Positions 58,240 to 64,000 of a stretch of 64,000 nt of DNA are shown here, in pieces. The translations under genes and the position numbers were made by a program. The notes under the pieces are model-generated. The model was given only the letters and a program-made list of their open reading frames with translations, was not told the origin of the DNA and made no database searches. This stretch comes from AP-15 sp963795485 (GTDB taxonomy: Bacteria; Pseudomonadota; Alphaproteobacteria; ATCC43930; CGMCC-115725), in assembly GCA_963795485.1 (NCBI GenBank), contig CAWCIL010000003.1, positions 186,001 through 250,000 on the forward strand. The letters run 5' to 3'. How positions within the stretch are numbered: the stretch's first letter is position 1; the number at the start of each line of letters is the position of its first letter.

Positions 58240-59476
58240 ACCCGACACCCGGCCAGGCACTCCGAGGCGACGGAGCAAACACGCCGCCGATCTATCTCGA
58301 CAACCAGTCTTCGACCCGAGTCGATCCGCGCGTGCTCGAGGCGATGTTGCCTTATTTCACCGAGCATTTCGGAAACCCGCACAGCACCAGCCACGCCTAC
58401 GGCAATATCGCTGCCGAGGCGGTCGAGCGCGCGCGGGCCGAGTTGGCCGCGCTGATCCATGCCGATCCGCGCGAGATCGTGTTCACCTCTGGCGCCACCG
58501 AAGCGAACAATCTCGCGATCAAGGGTGCCGCCCACTTCGCCCGCGCCCATGCGCGCGGCGGTGCCGTCCGCGACCACGTGGTGACCCTGGCGACCGAGCA
58601 CAAATGCGTGCTCGAAAGCTGCGCGCAGCTCGAACGCGAGGGATTTGAGGTCACCTATCTGCCGGTCGAGCCCGACGGGCTGGTCGATCTCGGCAAGCTG
58701 ATGGCGGCGCTCGGCGAGCGCACCTTGCTGGTCTCGGTCATGGCGGCGCACAACGAGATCGGGGTGATCCAGCCGCTCGCTGAGATCGGGGCGCTGTGCC
58801 ATGCGAAGCGGGTGCTGTTCCACAGCGACGCAGCACAGGCCGTGGGCAAGATCCCGATCGATGTCGAGGCGATGCAGATCGACCTCATGTCGATCTCCGG
58901 CCACAAGATGTACGGGCCGAAGGGGGTCGGCGCGCTTTATGTTCGACGTCGCCCGCGGGTACGTCTGTTGCCGTTGATCGACGGCGGCGGGCAGGAGCGG
59001 GGGCTGCGCTCCGGCACCTTGCCGACGCCGCTTTGCGTTGGGCTCGGTCGGGCGGCGACGATCGCCGGCGCCGAGATGGCGGAGGAAGCGGCGCGGCTGC
59101 GTCAGCTCCGCGATCGGCTCTATCAGGGTCTGGCGCGACGGGTCCCGGGCTCGGTCTCAACGGCGACGCCGAGCAGCGGCTCGCCGGCAATCTCAATCTG
59201 AGCTTTCCGGGAACCGACGCGCCGGCGCTGATCGAGGCGTGCCCAGCGATCGCGATTTCGACCGGTTCGGCCTGCACCTCGGCCACGGTCGAGCCTTCTT
59301 ATGTGCTGCGCGCCCTCGGGCTTCCAGACGCAGTCGCTAATTCGGCAATCCGCATTGGCCTCGGCCGTTTCAACACCGCGGCCGAAGTCGATTTCGCAAT
59401 CGACGCGCTGGCTGCGGCTGCGGCCCGGCTCGCTGCCGCGAATCCGCTGCATAAGCAGCAAGGCGCACCCACATAA
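58236..59476 (+). CDS. iscS: Cysteine desulfurase, IscS-like, second copy (one frameshift)
   Basis: The roughly 413-residue enzyme is closer to classical IscS/NifS: YLDNQSSTRVDPRVLEAMLP, HFGNPHSTSHAYG, TSGATEANNLAIKG, PLP lysine in SISGHKMYGPKGVGALY and catalytic cysteine in ISTGSACTSATVEPSYVL. A single base out of place near 59150 separates R-R-V-P-G from L-N-G-D-A-E-Q-R-L-A-G. The start overlaps the end of the first copy. It should supply sulfur to the A-type carrier pathway and to MnmA. Confidence 0.9.
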
Positions 59477-59500
59477 TCAGCTTGGGCATTGGAGAAGCGG

Positions 59501-59842
59501 ATGAGGGCGAGAACGCAGGCGATGACGGTGACGGAAGCCGCGGCGCAGCGGATCCAGGCATTGCTGGCCAAGCGCGGCAAACCGTCGGCCGGGGTGCGGA
59601 TCGGGGTGCGCGCGCGCGGCTGCTCCGGGCTCAGCTATACGCTCGAATATGCCGACGAAAAGGGCAAGTTCGACGAGGTCGTCGAAGACAGGGGCGTGAC
59701 CGTCCTGATCGACCCGAAGGCGGTGATGTTCATCCTCGGCACCGAGATGGATTACGTCGAGGAAAGGCTGCAGAACGGATTCACCTTTCGCAACCCGAAC
59801 GAAAAAGGCCGCTGCGGCTGCGGCGAATCCTTTCACGTGTAG
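59501..59842 (+). CDS. A-type Fe-S carrier, IscA/SufA/HesB family
   Basis: The 113-residue protein has the three conserved cysteines of A-type carriers, in RARGCSGLSYTLEY and KGRCGCGESFHV. It passes [4Fe-4S] or [2Fe-2S] clusters to apo-enzymes. GGAGAAG precedes the ATG by four bases. It follows the second desulfurase by 24 bases; no IscU or SufB scaffold is present in the window. Confidence 0.93.
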   Translation: MRARTQAMTVTEAAAQRIQALLAKRGKPSAGVRIGVRARGCSGLSYTLEYADEKGKFDEVVEDRGVTVLIDPKAVMFILGTEMDYVEERLQNGFTFRNPNEKGRCGCGESFHV

Positions 59843-59862
59843 TTGCTTCCGGTAGAATTCCG

Positions 59863-60336
59863 GTGAAGCTGTTTCAGATCGAGGAGCCGGACGGCGGCCC
59901 GGGCGATCCAGACGCGCCGGGAATGGCGATCGCCATAGATGTCAGCGGCGCCGAGCTGCAGGTGGCGGTGTCGGTCGGCGGCAATGCGGCGGTGCTGGCC
60001 GATCGCGAGGGTTTTGAGCAGGATTTGCCGGTTCCCGCCCTTGATGCCGGCCTGGAGCGATGGGAGGAGCTGTTCGCCGGGGCGCGGCTGCGGGCCGAGC
60101 GCGCGCTCGCGCGGCCGGCGACCCATGCCGTCGTCATTGTTGTCGCCGCCGCCGACAAGGTTGAGTCCGCGCGTCTGGCCGAGGCTGCGGCTGAGGCTGG
60201 GCTCACGGTTCTTCGACTGGTCGTGGCGGCCGAGCTGCCGGCGGGCACGGCGCCGGTGCTGGCCGCGGCTGTCCTCGCCGAGGATTTGGCGCCGCGGCCG
60301 GAGCCGGGCATCGAGCCGGGCGCGAATTTCGGCTGA
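59863..60336 (+). CDS. Uncharacterised protein between iscA and ferredoxin genes
   Basis: The 157-residue acidic protein starts at a GTG, V-K-L-F-Q-I-E-E-P-D, and is rich in alanine and valine. A strand-like opening (AIAIDVSGAELQVAVSVGG) is followed by a helical part (LERWEELFAGARLRAERALA) and two more hydrophobic strands. I see no cysteine pair, signal or known domain. The gene lies 20 bases after the carrier gene and its stop overlaps the ferredoxin start (TGATG), so it belongs to the Fe-S operon by position. Function unknown. Confidence 0.65.
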   Translation: MKLFQIEEPDGGPGDPDAPGMAIAIDVSGAELQVAVSVGGNAAVLADREGFEQDLPVPALDAGLERWEELFAGARLRAERALARPATHAVVIVVAAADKVESARLAEAAAEAGLTVLRLVVAAELPAGTAPVLAAAVLAEDLAPRPEPGIEPGANFG

Positions 60337-60668
60337 TGCCGAAGATCGTGTTCATCGAGCGCGATGGGAGCCGCCGCGAGGTCGAGGCACCCCTTGGGCT
60401 GTCGGTGCTCGAAATCGCCCATCGCCACGGCATCGACATCGAAGGAGCGTGCGAAGGCTCGCTCGCCTGCTCGACCTGCCACGTGATCGTCAACCCCGAA
60501 TGGTACGATCTGCTGAAGGAGGCGAGCGAGGACGAAGAGGACATGCTCGATCTGGCCTTCAATCTCACCCGGACCTCGCGGCTCGGCTGCCAGATCGTCA
60601 TCACCGAGGAGCTCGACGGGCTGACGCTGCGGCTGCCGGCGACGACCCGCAACCTGCTGCTCGGCTGA
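60336..60668 (+). CDS. fdx: [2Fe-2S] ferredoxin, isc type
   Basis: The 110-residue adrenodoxin-like ferredoxin has cluster ligands in EGACEGSLACSTCHVIV (C-x5-C-x2-C) and the fourth Cys in TSRLGCQIVITEELDG. This is the electron donor type used in Fe-S cluster assembly. The acidic patch ASEDEEDMLDLAF is the usual partner-binding surface. The ATG shares a base with the stop of the unknown ORF upstream. tenA follows after 16 bases. Confidence 0.93.
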   Translation: MPKIVFIERDGSRREVEAPLGLSVLEIAHRHGIDIEGACEGSLACSTCHVIVNPEWYDLLKEASEDEEDMLDLAFNLTRTSRLGCQIVITEELDGLTLRLPATTRNLLLG

Positions 60669-60684
60669 GAGGGCGGCCCGGCAA

Positions 60685-61356
60685 ATGGCGGACGGGCTCT
60701 TTTCCCGGCTGGTCGCGGCCTCCCCAGACGCATGGCGCACCTACACTCGGCACGAATTTGTCCTGCTTTTGGCCAAAGGCGAGCTGCCGGAGACCTGCTT
60801 TCGGCGCTATCTGGTCCAGGACTATCTCTTTCTGATCCACTTCGCGCGCGCCTGGGGCCTGGCGATCTATAAATCGGATACGCTCGCGGAGATGCGCCGG
60901 GCGCAGCGGCTGGTGGCCGCGACCCTCGATGTCGAGATCGGCCTGCACATCGACTATTGCCGCGGCTGGGGCCTGTCGGAGACAGCGATGGCGGCCGCAC
61001 CCGAGGCGATGGAGACGATCGCCTACACCCGGTTCGTGCTTGACCGCGGTCTGGCCGGGGATCGGCTCGACCTCGAAACCGCGCTCGCACCGTGCATCCT
61101 CGGCTACGCCGCGATCGCGGCCGAGCGAATGGCCGATCCCGCGACCCGGCTTGACGGCAACCGCTACCGCGAATGGCTCGAAATGTATGCCGGCGCCGAG
61201 TACCGGGACCTCGCCCACGAAGCCGAGACCGCGCTCGACGACCAGTTCGCGCGCCGCGGCGGCGAAGGCCGCTTCCCGTCTCTTGCCGCCAATTTTGCCA
61301 TCTCTGCCAAATTGGAGGCCGATTTTTGGCAGATGGGGCTGGCAGCCGCGCATTAG
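60685..61356 (+). CDS. tenA: TenA family aminopyrimidine aminohydrolase (thiaminase II-like)
   Basis: The 223-residue all-helical protein salvages thiamin pyrimidine breakdown products. It has HEFVLLLAKGELPETCFRRY, the active-site-like DYCRGWGL, a P-C-I-L-G-Y motif bearing the usual catalytic cysteine, and EADFWQMGL at the end. It is in line with the Fe-S genes and may be co-transcribed, although thiamin salvage has no direct link to cluster assembly. No thiamin riboswitch is seen. Confidence 0.88.
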   Translation: MADGLFSRLVAASPDAWRTYTRHEFVLLLAKGELPETCFRRYLVQDYLFLIHFARAWGLAIYKSDTLAEMRRAQRLVAATLDVEIGLHIDYCRGWGLSETAMAAAPEAMETIAYTRFVLDRGLAGDRLDLETALAPCILGYAAIAAERMADPATRLDGNRYREWLEMYAGAEYRDLAHEAETALDDQFARRGGEGRFPSLAANFAISAKLEADFWQMGLAAAH

Positions 61357-61460
61357 CTGCGCCCAGCTCTGCGCCGCCGGCATCTCTGATCGGGAATTCG
61401 ACGACGGTCGCGGTGTTGACCAAGTGTGGCGCTGGTGCGACAAAGGGCGGAGGGTACACG

Positions 61461-61859
61461 GTGTCGGAGTCTCGGGTGCGCAAGTCGGCAGGGACGGTCG
61501 GCGTCCTTGTCGTCGAGGACGATCCCGAGCTGCGTGATCTCGCCGCCGATCTTCTCGAATTTCTCGGCTATCGGACGATGGTGGCGCCGAGCGGGGATGC
61601 CGCTCTGGCCATCGTGCAGGCCGAGCGCGGGATCGATCTCGTCTTTACCGATCTAGTGATGCCGGGAAGGCTCGACGGCCTGGCATTGGCCGAGGAAGTC
61701 CGGCAGCTCGGCCGCGGGGTCAAAATCGTCTTCACCTCCGGCTACCTCGGCCACGCCGCGCTGAAGCAGCGCCTGCCCGGCCGACAGGAGGTGTTTGTCC
61801 ATAAGCCCTATCGGACGCAGGAGCTGGCGGCTGCGATGGAGCGCGCTCTCGCCGACTGA
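61461..61859 (+). CDS. Stand-alone response regulator receiver protein
   Basis: The 132-residue single receiver domain has the acidic pair in LVVEDDPELRDL, the phosphorylation Asp in DLVFTDLVMPGRLDGLAL, the conserved Ser/Thr in IVFTSGYLG and the Lys in VFVHKPYRTQEL. There is no output domain, so it acts by protein contact, as in CheY or the receivers of hybrid kinases. It starts at a GTG behind GGAGGG. No kinase is adjacent. Confidence 0.88.
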   Translation: MSESRVRKSAGTVGVLVVEDDPELRDLAADLLEFLGYRTMVAPSGDAALAIVQAERGIDLVFTDLVMPGRLDGLALAEEVRQLGRGVKIVFTSGYLGHAALKQRLPGRQEVFVHKPYRTQELAAAMERALAD

Positions 61860-61922
61860 TGCACGGGCGCAGCGAAGCCGAGCCCGGTTGCAAGCCCGCC
61901 GCGCGGCCCTATAGTCTCGTGC

Positions 61923-63125
61923 ATGAGGAGTGTTCTCGAAGACATTGATCTCGCTGGCGACCCGGCTACCCTCCGGGTCGTCGTCGCCATGTCGGGCGGG
62001 GTCGATTCATCGGTGACCGCCGCCGTGTTGGCCGAGCGCGGCTTTGAGGTGGTCGGCATCACCTTGCAGCTCTACGACCATGGCGCGGCCCTGGGGCGTA
62101 AAGGGGCGTGCTGCGCCGGGCAGGATATCGACGATGCCGCGCGCGTCGCCCGCCAACTCGGGATCGCCCATTATGTGCTCGATTACGAGAGCCGTTTTCG
62201 CAGCCAAGTGATCGAGGATTTCGCTCGATCCTATGGCCGCGGCGAAACCCCGGTGCCGTGCATTCGCTGCAACCAACGGATCAAGTTTCGCGATCTGTTG
62301 GCGACCGCGCGCGATCTCGGCGCTGCGGCGCTGGCGACCGGACATTATGTCCGACGGGTGACCGGACCCCTTGGGCCCGAACTGCACCGCGCCCGCGACG
62401 GAACCCGCGACCAGAGCTATTTCCTGTTTGCGACGACGCGGGCCGAGCTCGATTTCCTGCGCTTTCCGCTGGGCGGGCTCGGGAAGGACCAGACTCGGCG
62501 GCTGGCCCGGCATTTCGGGCTCGCGGTCGCGGACAAGCCGGACAGCCAGGACATCTGCTTTGTCCCGCAGGGCTCCTATGCCGGGCTCGTCGAGCGGCTG
62601 CGGCCAGAGGCCGGGGAGCCGGGCGAGATCGTCGACCGCACCGGACACGTGCTCGGCCATCACCGCGGCATCGCCCGTTTCACGGTCGGCCAGAGGAAGG
62701 GGCTGGGGATCGCCGGGGCGGAGCCGCTGCACGTGCTGGCGATCGAGCCCGAGCGTCGTCGGGTCGTCGTCGGGCCTAGAACCGCATTGGCCGAAACCCG
62801 GGTGTCGCTCGGCGAGCTCAACTGGCTGATGCCGCAGCCGCCGAACGCGGCCGGGGTCGGGCTCGCGGCCAAGCTGCGCTCGGCGCAGCCGCCGATGCCG
62901 GCGACGCTCTACCCGGGCACCGGGCCCGGCGAGGCTGAGCTGGTTTTGGCCGCTCCGGCATACGCGGTCGCGCCCGGGCAGGCCGCTGTTCTTTACGACG
63001 GCGAGCGGGTGCTCGGCGGCGGCTGGATCAAGCGCCGGGATGCGGCGGCAGGCAGCCATGGCTTGACCCTCACCGGACCATCTCCTATATCCGCCTCGGC
63101 GCGGCGGGGTAGCTCAGCTGGTTAG
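61923..63125 (+). CDS. mnmA: tRNA 2-thiouridylase MnmA (3' end uncertain)
   Basis: MnmA thiolates U34 of tRNA(Lys/Glu/Gln) with sulfur relayed from a cysteine desulfurase. Motifs are the PP-loop VVVAMSGGVDSSVTAAVLAE, the catalytic cysteine in TPVPCIRCNQRIKF and its partner in PDSQDICFVPQG, and FTVGQRKGLG in the lid. The frame runs to a stop at 63123, inside the tRNA gene, 35 codons past the normal end G-G-G-W-I. A single indel after 63030 would end it near 63065, just past S-H-G. The overlap is therefore probably not real. Confidence 0.9.
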   Translation: MRSVLEDIDLAGDPATLRVVVAMSGGVDSSVTAAVLAERGFEVVGITLQLYDHGAALGRKGACCAGQDIDDAARVARQLGIAHYVLDYESRFRSQVIEDFARSYGRGETPVPCIRCNQRIKFRDLLATARDLGAAALATGHYVRRVTGPLGPELHRARDGTRDQSYFLFATTRAELDFLRFPLGGLGKDQTRRLARHFGLAVADKPDSQDICFVPQGSYAGLVERLRPEAGEPGEIVDRTGHVLGHHRGIARFTVGQRKGLGIAGAEPLHVLAIEPERRRVVVGPRTALAETRVSLGELNWLMPQPPNAAGVGLAAKLRSAQPPMPATLYPGTGPGEAELVLAAPAYAVAPGQAAVLYDGERVLGGGWIKRRDAAAGSHGLTLTGPSPISASARRGSSAG

Positions 63126-63179
63126 AGCAGGGGAATCATAATCCCAAGGTCGGGGGTTCAAATCCCTCTCCCGCTACCA
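63103..63179 (+). tRNA. tRNA-Met (CAT), elongator type
   Basis: A 77-base cloverleaf: acceptor GGCGGGG pairs with TCCCGCT before A-CCA, the D arm is GCTCAGCTGGTTAGAGC, the anticodon loop ATCATAA carries CAT at 63137-63139, and the T arm is GGGGG-TTCAAAT-CCCTC. CCA is encoded. The G1-U72 pair and the sequence match alphaproteobacterial elongator tRNA-Met rather than the initiator. A G-A mismatch at the top of the anticodon stem (27-43) is unusual and may be a sequencing error. Confidence 0.93.
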
Positions 63180-63324
63180 TCCATTATATTGTGTCGTGCT
63201 CGCGGTCCACAGAGCGTGGGGATCGCGCGGCGCGAAGGCGACGGAACCCGAGATTGAACCGGACCGGATGCACCGGCGTTGTTTTCACTGGCACCAGCAT
63301 CGCGTGCCGCGGAGGAAAACTCGG

Positions 63325-63591
63325 ATGAAATATTTGTTGTTGCCTGCAGCCGTCGCGTTCTTGGCAACGGCCAGCTGGATTGGGGCGCCGGCGCAGGCGG
63401 CAGGGTGCCTGAAGGGGGCCGTGGTCGGCGGCGCCGCCGGGCATATGGCGGGCCATCACGGCGCGCTCGGCGCCGCAGCCGGCTGCGCCGTCGGCCATCA
63501 CGAGGCGACCAAGCACGCCCGGCAAAAGGTCGAGCAACAACCGCAGGGGTCGAACGACAACGGCCAAGCCACCTCGAATTCGGGGCATTAA
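63325..63591 (+). CDS. Small exported glycine-rich protein
   Basis: The 88-residue product has a signal peptide (MKYLLLPAAVAFLATASWIG, cleavage after A-Q-A) and a mature part with a glycine/alanine zipper (GAVVGGAAGHMAGHHGALGA) and many histidines, ending in a polar tail. Two cysteines frame the zipper and might form a disulfide. GGAGGAAAA precedes the ATG. Similar short proteins occur in alphaproteobacteria without known function; metal binding by the histidines is possible. Confidence 0.75.
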   Translation: MKYLLLPAAVAFLATASWIGAPAQAAGCLKGAVVGGAAGHMAGHHGALGAAAGCAVGHHEATKHARQKVEQQPQGSNDNGQATSNSGH

Positions 63592-63651
63592 AGTTATCCG
63601 ATCGCTTGCGGCAATCCTCGTCGGCTTCGCGCGAGCCTGTTAAACAATCCC

Positions 63652-63710
63652 GTTCATAGGAGATAGTCATTCCGGGATGCCCCAGCGGGGCAGGCCCGGA
63701 ACCTATGAAC
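63652..63710. repeat. Dispersed REP-like palindrome, copy B, inside a larger inverted repeat
   Basis: The core at 63667-63699 is the reverse-orientation copy of the element at 40530-40563. Around it GTTCATAGG (63652-63660) and CCTATGAAC (63702-63710) form an outer perfect inverted repeat, so the whole unit could fold as one long hairpin. It lies downstream of the small exported protein gene. Confidence 0.7.
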
Positions 63711-63844
63711 ACCGCAGCTCGCGCAGATATTCGCCGGCCGGTGTGCTCGGGTTCCCGGGCTCGCAGGCACTATCCGTTCCGCGAAATCGCTTTTTTAATG
63801 TCTTTATATGCTCGCATGAGGGCGAATTACTGAGCGGTGGCGGG

Positions 63845-64000
63845 ATGAGTCACGGTCTTCGCACGGGAAAGCGAAGGATTGGATTAAAGCCGCTTTCGCA
63901 GGAATATGAGCGGAGGCCACGGCCGATTTATCGGGTCGAGGTCGCGGTTGCTCGTGCGCGACGTCGCGTGGCGATGATCGCGAAGGACCAGCCCGACCCC
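63845..64000 (+). CDS. Partial ORF running off the window
   Basis: From the ATG at 63845 a frame stays open for 52 codons to the window end (MSHGLRTGKRRIGLKPLSQE and onward). It is strongly basic, with no recognisable domain in the visible part. A GGTGGCGGG lies just upstream. It may be the start of a DNA-binding protein or only a chance frame. Confidence 0.35.
   Translation, partial: MSHGLRTGKRRIGLKPLSQEYERRPRPIYRVEVAVARARRRVAMIAKDQPDP

Noticed and set aside
11121..59476. Programmed ribosomal frameshifting as the cause of the frame changes
   Set aside because: The junctions share no slippery heptamer or downstream structure and occur in families not known for recoding.
63158..63712. Minus-strand ORFs opposite the small exported protein
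   Set aside because: They run through the tRNA and the palindromic repeat and are rich in arginine and proline; the plus-strand gene has a signal peptide and a good ribosome site.
1..64000. CRISPR array or prophage
   Set aside because: No regularly spaced direct repeats and no phage structural, integrase or lysis genes are seen.

Overview
The window is a 64 kb stretch of high-GC DNA that reads as the chromosome of an alphaproteobacterium, probably Rhodospirillales-like. This is inferred from the order cysE-iscR-cysteine desulfurases-iscA-fdx, the oxygen-dependent cob genes under a B12 riboswitch, TadE/TadG proteins, a hisZ-purA pair and the style of the dispersed palindromic repeats. No rRNA or CRISPR array is present. 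One tRNA (elongator Met, CAT) is present.

Layout. 1-5.1 kb: the ATPase pair of a branched-chain amino acid type ABC importer (livG, livF), a convergent flavin-dependent monooxygenase and a large secreted alpha/beta hydrolase. 5.5-9 kb: a second, divergent secreted hydrolase of the same family and an RMD1/YagE-type membrane protein. 9-36 kb: an accessory catabolic region with five amidohydrolase_2-type proteins, a CmcJ/NvfI-like iron oxygenase, a ferritin-like diiron protein, three flavoproteins (one of them GMC), a ThDP enzyme, a DOPA-dioxygenase-like protein, an amidase with an AtzG-like partner, a phosphoesterase and an epoxide-hydrolase-like protein. Scattered through it are a mazEF module, a DUF4209/HEPN-like gene and an IS4-type element. 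36.4-40.3 kb: a three-gene TadE-TadE-TadG operon whose TadG carries an unusual repeat insertion. 40.6-45.3 kb: serC-serA and a Na/Pi cotransporter. 45.5-52.4 kb: aerobic cobalamin genes cobK, cobG-cobH-cobI-cbiG/cobJ and the divergent cobL, with a cobalamin riboswitch ahead of cobG. 52.5-55.6 kb: hisZ, purA and a hydrolase. 55.8-63.2 kb: cysE, iscR, two cysteine desulfurases, an A-type carrier, an unknown ORF, a ferredoxin, tenA, a response regulator, mnmA and the tRNA. The end holds a small secreted protein, a repeat and a truncated ORF.

How the genes fit together. The first half looks like oxidative and hydrolytic breakdown of organic acids or aromatic compounds, with uptake by the ABC importer; no substrate can be assigned from sequence. 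The second half is core metabolism: serine to cysteine to Fe-S clusters, corrin ring synthesis, histidine and purine synthesis, and tRNA thiolation, which draws sulfur from a cysteine desulfurase.

A key caution. About twenty genes are broken by one or a few single-base frameshifts although both halves stay conserved up to the junction. They include the cob operon, one iscS, the amidase and the GMC oxidoreductase. This pattern is most easily explained by uncorrected indel errors in the assembly. For those genes I give the coordinates of the whole reconstructed gene and the approximate junctions.
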